Shown: one piece after another, positions 1 through 12,959 of the stretch
Layout of the letters: each line of letters starts with the position of its first letter
How positions within the stretch are numbered: position 1 is the stretch's first letter
Origin: Delphinapterus leucas
Taxonomy: Eukaryota > Chordata > Mammalia > Artiodactyla > Monodontidae
Reading direction: 5' to 3'
NCBI RefSeq assembly: GCF_002288925.2
Contig: NW_022098026.1
Location: forward strand, 20,763,410-20,827,409
DNA length: 64,000 bases
Notes under the pieces: generated by a model
Database searches by the model: none
What the model was told of the DNA's origin: nothing
Seen by the model: only the letters and a program-made list of their open reading frames with translations
Program-made: the position numbers and the translations under genes

Positions 1-105
1 AGGTTAGAAGGCTTATTAGAGACCAAAGATCTGGAATTGGTTGAGAAGTTTGTAATATTCTAACTGTTGTATACTGTCTGTAGCACTAACAATAAAGTTA
101 GGATT

Positions 106-156
106 CATATGTGTATCTATCTATCTATATACAGATAGATAGATAACACACACATA
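106..156. repeat. TATC/GATA inverted repeat (hairpin)
   Basis: Perfect 13-bp arms of TATC units (114-126) and GATA units (133-145) flank a 6-bp loop. With one bulge the pairing extends outward through CATATGTG / CACACATATG. Likely a microsatellite that expanded in both orientations. Confidence 0.85.
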
Positions 157-196
157 TGTATATATATTATTAGTATATCCATGTACTTGTGTATGT

Positions 197-198
<2 letters not shown>

Positions 199-235
<37 letters not shown>
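199..235. repeat. (GT)n microsatellite
   Basis: About 16 uninterrupted TG units followed by CGTGT. Probably length-polymorphic. Confidence 0.95.
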
Positions 236-474
236 ATCCTTGCTGCTGGCATTCCTTTAATTTATGCAAAATGCATAATTATGCTCAGAGCTATGTTTTT
301 TAGTGGTCAGGTTGCCATGCTGAAGGAGAACCTGTGACCACTAGCATCCTTGTGGCCATGCTGAAGAAGCTAAGAGTGATAGGTTAGGGCTGACCTTAGC
401 CTTCCATTTCCTGAGATGATTTCTTTACTTTGGCCCTTTATTTATAACATAAAAAATATATACCCTAAGCAAAA

Positions 475-530
475 GTGTGTGCGTGTGTGTGTATATACAC
501 ATGCACATGTGTGCATGTACACACATACCT
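475..530. repeat. Alternating purine-pyrimidine GT/AC tract with dyad symmetry
   Basis: GTGTGCGTGTGTGTGTATAT is followed by ACACATGCACATGTGTGCATGTACACACAT. Nearly every step alternates purine and pyrimidine, and several segments are self-complementary, so Z-DNA or hairpin formation is plausible. Confidence 0.75.
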
Positions 531-639
531 GCAATGATAAGGTACAATAGAGAAGTTGGCAATAGTCATTTATTGTAATTCCACAAATGGGTTTCACTGT
601 GTATGCAAGTGGATTCCTATTGTCCTAGTTCACTTTACT

Positions 640-840
640 GGTAGGAGGAAAAGTGTTAAATGCATGGGTTTTGGAGTCAGCCAATCTGAATTTGAATCCT
701 GATTCTCCCATGGACCCTTGAATAACTTACCTAACATCTCTGAACCTCAGTTTACCCAGCTGTAAACTGGGGAGAGTAATGGTACTTATGAGACTCGAGT
801 AGATAACATACTGTTTCACATCAATTCTATAAAAATTAGC
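640..840 (+). repeat. MIR SINE fossil
   Basis: Shows the MIR pattern in order: a GGTTTTGGAGTCAGCC-like start, GAATCCTGATTC, then CTCAGTTTACCCAGCTGTAAACTGGGGA and a decayed 3' part. Strongly diverged. Confidence 0.75.
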
Positions 841-1819
841 TGTCCACTTAAAAGTGAATTCTAGAGACTTTTAGATTTTATATATGCCTGCACATAGATT
901 ACGTCATTGTCTAGAGACTTGCAAGATCTGTCCTGACTGTAGACTGACTGCCTTTTGGGTTAGTTATAGTCAGTGGAACTATAATGATTTATAGAAACCT
1001 AAGTATGATGTGCTTATATTTATTTATTTTTTGGAGCAGAGTTTGGAATAGGATATAAAGCAAGAAAGTAAAAATAGTAATACTAAAAAGCAAACAAACA
1101 AAAAACCTTGGGGCTAAAAATGTGTTTCTCAAATTGTCAGGCCAGTTTTGTTCATTTATGTCAACATGGCAACAGTACATTAAGCAAGCACGGAAATGTC
1201 CTGAGGCTTAATTTCCAGATACCATTGAAGTATCTTGGCAGACAGAATGATGGGGCTACTTAGGGTGTACTACTGTCCAGTCTTTTTGGCAAAGGGCTCG
1301 GAGGCCTAGTGATTAATACTTTCCTCCGTGTGAGCGGGCTCAGGACCAGAGCCGTTATCACTCTCACCATAAACGGAATGTGTGCTGTTTCTTTGGGCAG
1401 GTGTGTTAGTCAGTATTCTTACTGGGTTGAAGACTGTTCAGTAGATTGTTCTAAACTCCATCCACCGTGCAGTTGACTTGGTCTGTGTGCTCATCCCAGT
1501 CCACAGAGGATTGGTACAAGCAGAGGAATTAGACACAGAAGACAAGTTTGAAGTGTGAGGAGGCAGCTAGAACTTGAGTCACTTCCACTGATGCGGTGAA
1601 CAGGGATGCTAACTCTGGGATCTGAGGATGGACTGGAGGAGGGGTGTGACAGTAATGTCTGTGAATCCTCTGAAGTGGCATGCAAGATGTCTGTATGTGA
1701 GGTGCTAAGGAAAAACGCTCATAGCGTTTCTTAGTTTGTCAGGGGGCACTGTGGTCCACTGCCACCTGGTCATTTCACGTGGACCTGGTTGTTTCATGAG
1801 GATAAATATTTGGGGGAGG
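841..1819. other. Unrecognised intronic DNA
   Basis: No gene, RNA gene or named repeat seen. The short ORFs on the minus strand (61-64 codons) have no family features and are treated as chance. Confidence 0.5.
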
Positions 1820-1976
1820 GCTCTCTCTCTTTTTTCTTTTTGTTGCTGTTTTTTTTGGCTGCACCGCACGGCTTGTGGGATCTTAGTTCCTTGACCAGGG
1901 ATTGAACCTGGGCCTATGGCAGTGGAAGTGCTGAGTGTTAACTACTGGACCGCCAGGGAAGTCCCAGCTCTCTCTT
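1820..1976 (-). mobile_element. Short tRNA-derived SINE (CHRL-like)
   Basis: On the minus strand it starts GGGACTTCCCTGGCGGTCCAG and ends in GCCAAAAAAAA. The body is about 1830-1966, flanked by a GCTCTCTCT repeat (from 1820 and from 1967) that is the likely target-site duplication. Confidence 0.85.
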
Positions 1977-4900
1977 CTTAATACCCAGTGAAGGAATGGC
2001 ATATTGTTTGGTCTGGGTCCATGAAGGAGGCTTTGGAAGGCTTTACTGCTAAGTGCATTTGTCTACTGTCTGCTTGCATTTTGAGCTTGCCCAGAGATAA
2101 AATATAACCACATTTCTATTATAGATGAGTTATACAAAGGGCGAACTTTGAAGAGTGAGTGAGTGTGTGTTTGTGTGCGAGAGAAACAAAGAGGGAGGGA
2201 GGGTGACAGGCAGAGAACCGGAGGCAGAGGGAGAGAGGGTACACACATGCACTGGGGGGTAGTTTTCAGTCACACCATTGGGCTTCTGTGTTAGGTTGAT
2301 ACCGATATTTACCTCATTTTGGTTAGTGCTTGCATTTTTCTTTTTGTGGCTGCCACAATTAACAATTATACTCAGGCTAGTGGTGTGATTTTTTTTTTTT
2401 TTTAATTTTTGAATAGCTTGAAAAAGTTTTGCTTGCAAGAAAAGTAGAATCACCATTGCATTTTCTTTTTCCTGAACAACTCTATTCCTTTCAGTTTCTA
2501 TTCCCAGTTCAAACAAGAAATCCTTAAGGTGATTCTTTCTTTTCTGCATGTTATTTCTTATTTGGTTGCATTGTTCTTTTCAAAGTGTTGTGTTTCCGGC
2601 ATTGACACCCAGTCTGAGTTATTGACCAAGGAAGTCAACTTCATGATTGTGAGGTCTGCGAATCTGCCCTTGTTTTAGTTCAACTTATCCTAGGCCTTTT
2701 ATGATAGAGATCCCATTGGCACTTGGCAGTTACTGTACTTGCTTGTGTGTTTTTATTAAGATGGTAGCAGCCAGATGGCAAGGAGAGGAGGATGTAGCTT
2801 TTAACACCTTGCCCCAGCCAGTGCACTGAAGTTGTGCTGTGGTGTAACTTGATAAACGGAGCACCCCGTACCACCCAGGATGTCCCTCCCCACCGTCACT
2901 CTCCTTCATTGACACATGAGAGGACGTAAGCTGCTCTTCAACATTTTGAGCTTCTGGAGTTCACGTCAGTGAACATGTATTGGGTATAAAGTATGTACAG
3001 CCACTATGTAGGCATTGAGAGAATTAATTAACAAGCCAACAGATTAGACACCTGCCCTTGTAGACACCTGCCATAAATAGTTCCCTTTTCCCATCTCTTG
3101 TCATACCTTTTTCCAGTCCTGTGCACTACAGTGGCTAGTTGTTTTAAACTTAACAACTTTTTTGGTTTTTAAAACCTCCACGCGAGAGAGTCTCTGTGCA
3201 CCAAATGTTTATGGATGTGGTGTTTCATAGCTTCAGAGCCTCATTTCCCATAAGTTGGGAGCTTTTGCCAGCCTATTTCAAGCACCTGCTGGTTTCACCA
3301 CCTCCATCCTCTCTAACTGGCTGGCCCTTCAAGTTCTGACCCTGGGGGACACTGTCTGTGTCCTGCTGGTTCAGTATTTCAGGACTTGCCAAAATTGAGG
3401 CAGCCTGTCTTATATGGACAGGACTGTCCTTTAATTCTCTTTTTATTTTTTGTGAGGTGGGACTTATGATGGAGTACCAATTGACAAGAGACCAGCCAAA
3501 AGAGTTTTGCTGTAAGGTGCTGTGACTAGGTATTCCCTCTGCCTGAAGGTGAGCTTCAACTGTCCACCTGGGATGGGGCTACAGAGCTGTCTCAGTTTGG
3601 TATAAGAGATTCCTGCAGAACCTTCGGACCACTGAGGGGCATGTTTCCACCTATCCTTTTACACATGGTACAAGGCCAGCAAGTGTCTTTTAAACAAAGG
3701 GGCTTTTACAAGGGATTTGCGAACACTACATGTTCTAGTTCTGCAGCCCATCTCTGGGAAAGGCCATCTAGACTTTGGGGTGGTTATTACAGACTACCAG
3801 ACAGTAGTCAAGATCTGTTAATTGCACTCTTCCTGGGAAGTAGAAGAATGTTAAGCCCCATAAATGGGATTTTTTTCTGAGGACTTATTATAATGTTCAC
3901 CAATTTAGAGCTCAGATCAGGCTATGCGTTTTTTCCTCTGCTCCTGATGTCAGAGTCCCTACATCCACCTTCTTGGCTTCTGGTAGAGTCCCTTTGTTCT
4001 TATAATTGAAAATTCACAAGGATACCTCTCCTCTGTGTTATAATGTGTTTTCTAACAAGTTGATGAATTACCCCTCTATGCAACCTCAGCCCTTCTGGAG
4101 TCATTCATTTGGGCCTGTTTTCTCCCCAGGTCTCTTTTCTTTCTGTCCTAAACACACTCAGCTTCCTTATTAGTTCAGCCTACCAGCTTCCCTTTGGGAT
4201 CTCTGTATCCTCCCTCTTAGGAACTTGTCAGGTCTTCCTGCCTAGATCAGTAACTTTTTCCAATAGCACAGTATCTGGGACATAGTCCACTCAGGATAGA
4301 TTGAGAAAGTGCTTGAAACTTGACTAGTATCCAGTGGTGATAGGACATCAGCTCAGTTGTGTTTCAGGTGTTTTGATGCCCACCCTGTGTGCTCATGGGG
4401 ACACTGAAGTATCCGTCTTAGGCTTTTTGGTTTTTTATTCTTTGTTTAGGAACATGCAATTTACCAGTTTACTGATATATTTGATACAGGGCTAATTCCT
4501 ATATAGCTGAAATGACATCAGTTCAGAGGCACACTGTCAGTTTAATAATCACTTTCGGCGAGCAAGAAGGAAACATTTTATTAAATATAAACAAGGATTA
4601 TGAGATGCATTCCAATTTCAGGAAAAAAAATTGTCTGGAATTGAGGAAATATGGTCTATATATAAACTCCTAGTGACGTACTGGGATCGGCCTGGAGGAA
4701 AATTATGTAGACAGGAGGTATTGGAACAGGGGAGGGAGATGAGAGACTGTTTTAAAAATCCAGTGGATACTGTGGACTATGTGAAAAATGAATATATCCA
4801 AATAAGAAGTTTTGGCATAATATTAACGGGCGTTTATGGATCCTCTGCAAACGCCCAGGTTCAAATCTCCAGCATCACACGTTGTAGAATAGCATGTCCT

Positions 4901-5987
4901 CGTTTGACCCTGTGGGGGAAGCTGTCCAAGGAATGACTGAAGAAGACATCTTGCAGTGTTTTGTGTCAGGAACCTTGATTAGGTTAGTAACGCTAAACAC
5001 TCTGTAGGCCTCTAAAAGGGAGAGTGGAAGTAGACGATGACCGGTTCCAGATGTTAGTGTCCTCGAAGCCTGTCTCTCTGGCCAGGACATGGCATGTCTC
5101 AGGCTGTCCCCGTGCACCATGCAGCATACTCAGAGTGAATCCTTGTAAAGCTTGCTGCTTCCTTGGCTTGGCTCACTCGGAATGCCAGAATCCTGGCTTT
5201 GGCAAGGAGTGGAATCCAGCCAGCCCAGTTATTTGTTTAGAACAGTCTCTGGAGGGCTTCTTGTACTTATTACTGTAGAAGACAACTGAGGATTAGTTGG
5301 GAATGCTTAAACCCACACTACATAATGAAGCTAGGCACGGCTTTAGGCATAATTATGCTGGTAGGAGTATTTGTCTGTGTTTTCATTATGTGAGTCCCTG
5401 AAGTTAGGAGCTTACCTATGGAAGCAGAGGTTACGATTCCTTGAAAACATTAACTGATGACAGACCAGTAATAAAATTAGTCACAGCTTAACCCATTGTC
5501 CTCCTCCCTTCATACTTTTGTTTGTTGTGAGACATCTTGTCTGTGTCCTGGTCTCGCTCTGAATGGCAGATAAATGTTCAGAAGCAGGGCCCAGGGAAAT
5601 TGTAAATCTCACAAAAGCTGCAGGATTTTATGAAGTCCACGGAAGTGGTATTGAGTCATATTGAGTGGTATTGAGACCTTTTTGAGTCTTGTGCCTGGTC
5701 TTAGACAAAGGAGGACCTGGGGTGTTAGACCAGTTAGCGGCTGATGAGGAGAAAACACCTGAGGATGCCAACTTGCTGGACACTTGAAATGAGGATGATT
5801 TGAATCAAAGAATTAAGAATGGACCTTGGGAAAATTGATGAGGCTCCTAAATGCAATGATGACCATATTTTTTATCGTGCAGTTAAAGTTGAACTTAAAG
5901 ACTATCTTACGGCATTATCAGAGCATCTTGTCTGAAAAGTTTTACTTCTCATCAATAGTCTGTTAAGATTTCGTGCACAGGTGAAAT
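1977..5987. other. Unrecognised intronic DNA with low-complexity patches
   Basis: Contains a GA/GT-rich patch at about 2155-2245 and poly-T at 2391-2404. ORFs here reach 139 codons (minus strand, 2130-2549) and 101 codons (plus strand, 4631-4936). They show no recognisable domain, splice context or codon pattern and I treat them as chance. Confidence 0.5.
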
Positions 5988-6381
5988 AAGTTAAATCTTG
6001 GCGCTTACCTGGTGGTGCAGTGATTAAGAATCCGCCTGCTAATGCAGGGCACATGGGTTCAAGCCCTGGTCTGGGAAGATCCCGGAGCTGCTCCCGCGGA
6101 GCAGCTAAGCCCGTGAGCCACAACTACTGAGGCCTGTGTGCCTAGAGCCTGTGCTCTGCAACAAGAGAAGCCACTGCAATGAGAGGCCCGCGCACCACAG
6201 CGAAGAGTAGCCCAAGCTCGTCACAACTAGAGAAAGCCCACGCACAGCAACAAAGACCCAACACAACCAAAAATAAAATAAATAAAAAGTAAAAAAATAA
6301 AATAAAATACAACTTTGTCATGAATGTAAAAGCTAATGAATCTGGGATTTTCTAAAAACTTCTTTAAAAAAGTTAAATCTT
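5988..6381 (+). mobile_element. CHR-1-type SINE with about 60 bp extra 3' sequence
   Basis: Starts at 6000 with a decayed CTTACCTGGTGGTGCAGTGA head (pol III A box). It continues through the GGGTTCAAGCCC B box and the long CHR-1 body to an A/T-rich tail at about 6310. The 12-bp AAGTTAAATCTT lies at 5988-5999 and again at 6370-6381, so the duplicated target sits 60 bp beyond the tail. Confidence 0.85.
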
Positions 6382-7579
6382 ATACAAAGGAAGCTTATTT
6401 TGATTATTTGTTATTTCATTTTTCTAGATGAAGTCCTGATCAACCCCCTCATCCCCACCTAAGACCCCCATTTGATCATAAAATGTTGGTCCCCATGTTA
6501 GGGATATTCACCTTGTGGCTTTGATTTTGTACCAATTGTCCTGTGATAACGAGGCCCTCCTTCTGATATATGCACACAATGCACTCAGACAGGCAGGTCC
6601 TCCTCACTAAGAAGGGTCTCTTTTCTGGTTTGATCTAGATTTCTGTGCTGCCCTGTTCTTATTCCCTGCTGCCCTGTATTGGGAAGTATCTTCTTTTATT
6701 GCAGCGCACCCTGCTTTTTATAGGAAGTCCTCCAGCACTCTTACGTGACAACTCAGAGTTCAGCTTGAAGTGCAGAGAATTTAGCAATTGAACTGCTTAG
6801 GAGACTTGTGCTTATCTAAACACAGCAAAACCCTCTCTCTCTCTCTCTGTCTGTCTTCTCCCCACAATAATTCCTCCCACTTTCACACATTATCTTTTCA
6901 TTCGCACATGCTCAGGTTTCCAATGTGGAAAAGTACTTGAACTGCGACATAAGCTCCACACAGCTTTTCTAGAGAGATTTTTATTTCATAGTGTTTCAGT
7001 TCGGAATGACTTGCAACTTTAACATGGCATGAGTACATTTGAAATAAGAGGGGAATATATGGAAGGGCCCTTCTCTCTCTGTTTGTTTTAAAACATGAAT
7101 CAGTAGTGATCAATTCAAAGGATAGATATGAGAATTTGAACAGAGGCCCCCAAACATGTACAGTCATTTTTCATTCAGGGAACATTTTTTAGGCTTTAAG
7201 TTGTGTATTTAGATATCTATCTTCCCTCCCCCCAACCCCTAATTTGACATCCAGATTGTGTTTTAAATAAGTTTTAGGATTGTGTTGACTCAGCTTTTAC
7301 ACAAAGACGAGCTGTGTAGACTGCCTAAATATTTAGTTAACTATGATATTGAAAAGCCTCTGAGGTGCTCTTACAACCAGTGCTAAAAATAAATGCAGCA
7401 ATCATATGTTGAATATATTTACAACGAGAAGTATTGCAGATTTTTGTTCCGCAACCTTCTTTAAATATTGTGACCCGAGACACAGGTACACTAGCACGCA
7501 GGAAAAGATGAGTATCGTTTGAAAGTAAAGTAATAGAGAAAAATGTGCACGTTTGTTTTTAGTTCACTTTTCACTTTTC
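6382..7579. other. Unrecognised intronic DNA, short (CT)n
   Basis: Holds a short CT run at about 6833-6848. No gene or family-level repeat recognised. The 89-codon minus-strand ORF at 6898-7167 has no supporting features. Confidence 0.5.
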
Positions 7580-7589
7580 TTGTGTAATA

Positions 7590-7790
7590 AGGAATGATTC
7601 ATCTCACAGAATGTCAGAGCTGGAGGAGACCCTAACAGTCAGCTTGAACATTTCCCTCATTTGTAGAAGAAAGGCCAAGAAGGAGAATGAATTCCATGCT
7701 GAATCCTGCAAGTACTTAGTGGCAGAGCCAGGACTAGACCCCAGGGCTGCTGGCTCCTAATTTTATGTGCTTTTCATTATGCTGTGCTCT
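7590..7790 (-). repeat. Ancient MIR/L2-class fossil
   Basis: Reads CACAGAATGTCAGAGCTGG...CCCTCATTTGTAG...AGTGGCAGAGCCAGGACTAGA, a pattern common to old mammalian interspersed repeats. Family and orientation are uncertain. Confidence 0.5.
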
Positions 7791-7874
7791 TACATGGACA
7801 TTTGTAGGAATGGTATAGTGAGAGCTCATCTGTTTATTCCTTTTGTCATTATTTGGCAGACTGGATACATGCTT

Positions 7875-8462
7875 CACCCAGTATATTAATTTTCTGTTGC
7901 TTTGTGACAAATCACCACAAACTGGGCTTAAAACAACTCCCATTTATCAGCTCATAGTTCTGAAGCCCAGAAATCCAGCATGGTGTGTCTGGGTTCTCTG
8001 CTCCAGCTGAAATCAAAGTGACGGCTGGCTGTGTTCTCCTGTGGATTCAGGGTCCTCTTCCAAACTCAACCCTGGGATGGGCGGAATTCAGTTTCTTGTG
8101 TTTGTAGGACTTGAGTCCACAATCCCCACATTGCCATCAGCCGGGGCCCACTCGAGCATCCAGAGGCAGCATCTCATTCCTCATCACGTGGCGTCTTCCA
8201 TTTTAAAGACATCAGCAGCATGTGGAATCCTTCCTATACTTTGACTCTCTCTTTTTCTTTTGCTACCAGCCTGAGAATACTCTCTGCTTTTAAGGGACTC
8301 GTGATTAGATTAAGCCCATCCAGATCATCTCTGTGTCTTAAGTTCAGCTGACTTGGGGCTTTAATTGGGAAAACTCCGTCACAGTTGTACCTAGACTAGT
8401 GTTTGAACAACCACAGGACCAAAGTCTTGGGGGAGCCGTCTTTAGAATTCTGCCTACCATAT
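7875..8462 (+). repeat. Ancient dispersed mammalian repeat, family not named
   Basis: Begins TTTTCTGTTGCTTTGTGACAAATCACCACAAACTGGG and ends TTTAGAATTCTGCCTACCAT. I know this start and end pair as a widespread mammalian repeat but cannot assign the family without a search. The 67-codon ORF inside it is incidental. Confidence 0.6.
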
Positions 8463-8999
8463 CCGCTTGACCTGGTGGCCCCACTTTGGACAAACCCTGG
8501 CATCTGTGACACTTTTATGAACCTTGAAATAGAGGCAACTATATGGGGTTGATCTATCCTTGTATTCCAAGGGCCTAGTGATGGAAATAGCCTTTAGGCA
8601 GCAATAACTCTCACAAAATCTGTGCATTTGATTGCATAGAAGAGGCAGTGTAATGCATGGCCCAACGGTCATAGCTGAAGTTGTTTCCAATAAGGAAGCT
8701 GGGACAACCTGAGTGAGAGTGATTTTTGGTAGTAGAGGAAGAAGAAAGAAGTTGGATGGTAAAAGCCCAGTGATCTTGGTTCAAACGTCTCTGTTCTCCC
8801 TGTGGATGACAGCACTAAAGAGTAATGAATACTGAGCCCAAGTCAACAAGAAAAAGTTAAGCTCTGCATCCTCAGTTTCAGAAAAGAAAATCTGTGATCT
8901 AATGTGAAAGAAATTCCTGTCAAAAAATGGTCTAACATTTTGGTACCTAAAAAGGCTAGGCTTAATGAGAAAAGTAGTCCACTTTTCGTGGCAGCCCAG

Positions 9000-9452
9000 T
9001 AGCTTCCTGCTCACTTAAAATAAAACCCAAACTCCTGGTATGGCCAGAAAGGCCAGCTTCATTGGTCATCTTTCTGTTCCCAAGCCCACCAATCTCTTTC
9101 CCTCCTCAGGACCTTTACGCAAACCATTCTGCCAATCAGCTTTCACGTTTTTGTTTTTTTACATAGCTCACTCTTTCATCATATCTCAGCCTAAATTGCA
9201 CGTTCTTAGTTTCCTAACTGCCCTATTTATAGCATTACCATCTTGCCTCTTCCTAACCTCTGGTACCTTCTGTCCCATCACCCTGTGTATCTTTGGTACA
9301 CTCTACTCCATTTGCTTGTTTATGATTTGTTTCCCACCTTTAGGATGACACTCCTTGAATTAGACCGTCTCTCACTCACCTTTGTCTCCCCAGTGTCTAG
9401 ATCAGGGCCCAGCACGTGGTTGACACTCAGTCACTATTTGTTGAATGTTAAA
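9000..9452 (+). repeat. L2 LINE 3' fragment
   Basis: Has the L2 pattern: AAACTCCTGGTATGGCC, then CCTCAGGACCTTT, then GTCTCCCCAGTGTCTAGATCAGGGCCCAGCAC and TTGTTGAATG at the 3' end. The 102-codon ORF at 9040-9348 lies inside it and is diverged repeat sequence. Confidence 0.7.
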
Positions 9453-11378
9453 GACGTCCCGAGACATTAAATGTTCCTTTGTCATAAAGGGAAATCATGG
9501 CGTTAACAGGAGTAGCACTGTTAGTTTTAGGCAATTTCAGTCTGTCACTGGACCTATTGGTATTCCTGATGACCAGTTTGGCAATAGGGATAAAAATGGC
9601 TTGATGACTAGCCTGAGGTCATACAGTTAATCAGAGGAAGAGCTAAGATTAACCTCCCCAACGCTTGATATTTTCCGTCCTCCCACAAGGAACTGGTCTG
9701 TGTTGAAAATATTCAACTTTTAGAGGTCTTGCCTTTCTTAAAATTCCATTACTGATAGTCTTCTAATGTCCGTTTTGAACACTGTTTCAGTTCACCCTCC
9801 TTACTCTGTTCATATTTTTTCTGCTTGTAGATTCTCTTCCAGATTTGTTGTTTTCATCTTCAATGTCTATTAAACAAAAATGATGACAGATTCACCTCCC
9901 GGTGGAAATTACACATCTTTTGAGCTCTGGCCAATGTTCCTAACCCTCAGCACTCCTGGCTTTGTTAAAAATATCATTTACCCTTTAAGATATAGCTTTG
10001 TGGTTGGTATCGAGACTGAATTAATGAGTAACTTCATATTGTTCAAGCAAAGCAGGAGAGATGCAGGTGGCGGAAAAGTACATGGAAATTATTTCCCAAA
10101 TAAAACTTTCCTGTGCTTATCTTCTACAGATGATGCCAGATATTTCTTTCTCTACTGAGGCTTCTTTCATTTAGGCACCTCCACATGAATTTTACCCTGA
10201 CAAACTTGAAACTGCTTTCAGTTTTTTGTTTGTTTTGCTTTTTTGCATTCTTTAACCCCCCCTCACCTCTCCCCTCTGGAGTTTTCTTGAGTAAACAGGA
10301 ATGTACTATTTGGGTGGGGTTGCTTTTGGCTGTTGCCTATGTAGAAGAATGGGGGGGGGGAAGAATAGGAAAAGCCAAGACCCTTTTTGCCAAGTTTCCA
10401 GATCATCTGCATTGTTGGGCAGTGATATGATGACTTATATTTGGTATCTTTATAGTCTTAATATATTCCCAGTTTAGGGGCTGCCAGCCAGAAGCTCTGC
10501 AAGAATTTTCCTTGTTTGACTAACAAGACTGAATGGTGACAAGTCTTTCTTCCTCTTTCTTTTCTTTTTTTTAAATCTCCGGTTGATAAATATCGCTATT
10601 TATGTGCGAAGCATTGCTTCTACTTGAGTGGTAAGAGAAGCTGCATGAACCCCAAAACAAGCAAGCCAGATGAACTGAGGGTAGAATAGAGTCGGCACAA
10701 CCTTTTACATAACTACAGAGAATGCTTCACTAACCTTTAATGTCTGAATATCTTGGAAACATAAATTAGGGGCAAAATAACTTAAACGTCAGAAGGATTC
10801 CACATAGTCAAACATTATAAAGGGATCACCTGTCTGTTTTACTAGAATGTCTACAATATCCATTACAGATGATCTAATAATTAACAAGGGGGAAACCTGA
10901 AAGCTGAAGGGTTCCAAGCCCTTAATGAGCAAAAAGCAATCAGAAGTCAAGATAAACAAAGTTAAATTATAATGATTTTTTAAATGGACAAAAAGATCAA
11001 TGAGAAATCAAGATAAAACAAATCTGAAGTTACAGTTTTCATTGGACTCACTATGTCTAGTTTTAATCTTTTGTTTTAACTGACAGCAATTAGAAATGCT
11101 AGATGATTTGCTTCTATATAGGTTGCCTAGCAGTTGAAGTAAGACATGATATTAAAATATAACCCTTTCCATTTAAGGATATAACAGTTATGCTGAAGAG
11201 ATGAAGACATACAAAGGTGACAAGTATAAAATGTAAACAGGCCTAATGCAGTTTTCCAAACTTCAGTTTTTCTCTACATCCTTCTTCATTTTTGTCACAT
11301 TCCTATAACACTTGTCCTATTGTATTTGATTCGTTTCACCTTTTTTACTTAACAAAACTTCCTTTTAAAAAAGAAACA
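9453..11378. other. Unrecognised intronic DNA, AT-rich from 10.6 to 11.3 kb
   Basis: Contains a C-rich and then a G-rich run (about 10256-10280 and 10351-10360). The AT-rich block at 10650-11340 shows no repeat family that I recognise; whether it is conserved cannot be judged from one sequence. Confidence 0.5.
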
Positions 11379-11731
11379 GGACTTCCTTGGTGGCACAGTG
11401 GTTAAGAATCCGCCTGCCAATGCAGGGGACACAGGTTCGAGCCCTGGTCCGGGAAGATCCCACATGCCGCGGAGCAACTAAGCCTGTGTGCCACAACTAC
11501 TGAACCTGTGCTCTAGAGCCCGAGAGCCACAACTGCTGAGCCTGCATGCCACAACTACTGAAGCCCACGTGCCTAGAGCCCGGGCTCCACAACAAGAGAA
11601 GCCACCACGAGGAGAAGCCCATGCACCGCAATGAAGAGTAGCCCCAGCTCGCCACGACTAGAGAAAGCACAGCAACGAAGACCCAACACAGCCAAAAATA
11701 AATAAATTTACTAAAAAATATATATATATAT
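11379..11731 (+). mobile_element. CHR-1-type SINE, long form
   Basis: Runs from GGACTTCCTTGGTGGCACAG through the GGTTCGAGCCC B box and the full long body to GACCCAACACAGCCAAAAATAAATAAA. An internal CCACAACTACTGA segment occurs more than once, which lengthens the element. A TA repeat follows the tail. Confidence 0.92.
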
Positions 11732-12959
11732 TTCTCACTAGGTGAACTAGTATCACTTCCTATATAAGGGAACCCTAAAAATAAATAAAATGGAGACAAA
11801 CCTATATAGTTAAATTTTAACTAGATACATTTACTTGCTGAAACCTCTTAGTTTATGCCCAGCTTTTCTCTCTGTTTTTAAAAAAAAAAAAAGAGTGTTA
11901 GCAACTGTTAAATGTTAAAGACATGCCAGTACCAGGTGGAGACTTCTTTTAGATGTACACAAAGCTCAAGAAAGAATAGCAAGGGAATATCTTTCTTACG
12001 TTGTGACACAAGTGTTTTTCAAGGATGCACCCCTGGGCCAAATGAAATCTTGTCTTGCACAGGAGCATAGGTGCCACATGTGGGGATGCAGGCTGAGTGT
12101 AGGATACTGCTGAGATCCAGCCATGGTGATTTCGTCGGTTTTATGTGCACTTGGGAGTAGAGGCAAGCTTTTGAAAACCATCCAATGTAAATAGGAGGAG
12201 CATGGTGATTTAAAGGGCTTGTAAAAATTTGTAGTTTAGTTTAATCTTTAGTAGACAGTTTTAATATAAGACTTTTATTTTATTTTCTCTCCCAGTCCTT
12301 TTCCCCTTACATTTTAGACAGTTTGGTTTCTGTTTTTAGTGATTTGCTTTGCAACATACAGAATGGCAATGATTCTGTATGGCTGGGCTGGTGTAGAAAA
12401 GAGTCCAGAAGGGAGTCAAATATTGACACACACTTGCCTTTCTCTCTTGGAGGACTCAGAACCAAGTGGAGTCACAAATAGGAAAGCTATTCCAATGGCA
12501 TTCACAGCATACCATAGGAGAGGGCATGCGTACATACACAGGCAGCTCTCAGGTATCTGTGTGTAGATGACTTCTGGCCTTCTTAGAATTCCGGGACTGA
12601 TGTCCCCTTGCTCCCCAGCAGCATTCAAATTTGTATTGGTCTTTTAATATTTCAGAGTACTTTCGACATACCTGATTTCTTTTTATCTGCATGCTTTCTG
12701 TTGGCATGTGAAGTGTAATTAAGAAGATAAATAATCTGTAAAAGTATGTGTAAATATTTGACCTCCCAATTGTAAACAGAAATAACTTGGATTATCTTCA
12801 ACTCTGCTTCCTTCTATTAGTGTAGATAATAGTGTTGATTGTAGGCACATTTACTTTTTAAAACTCTTTAGTTTAGTAGCCATATGGCTATTAAAAGCCT
12901 TAATTTTTTTTTTTTTCATAGCCTCGGTCTGATAATCCCAGGGCTGGAAAAATTTATTC
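11732..12959. other. Unrecognised intronic DNA
   Basis: Nothing gene-like. Contains poly-A at 11879-11892 and poly-T at 12906-12916. Confidence 0.5.

Noticed and set aside
4631..4936. 101-codon plus-strand ORF outside known repeats
   Set aside because: No recognisable domain, no good flanking splice sites and no start context; compatible with chance.
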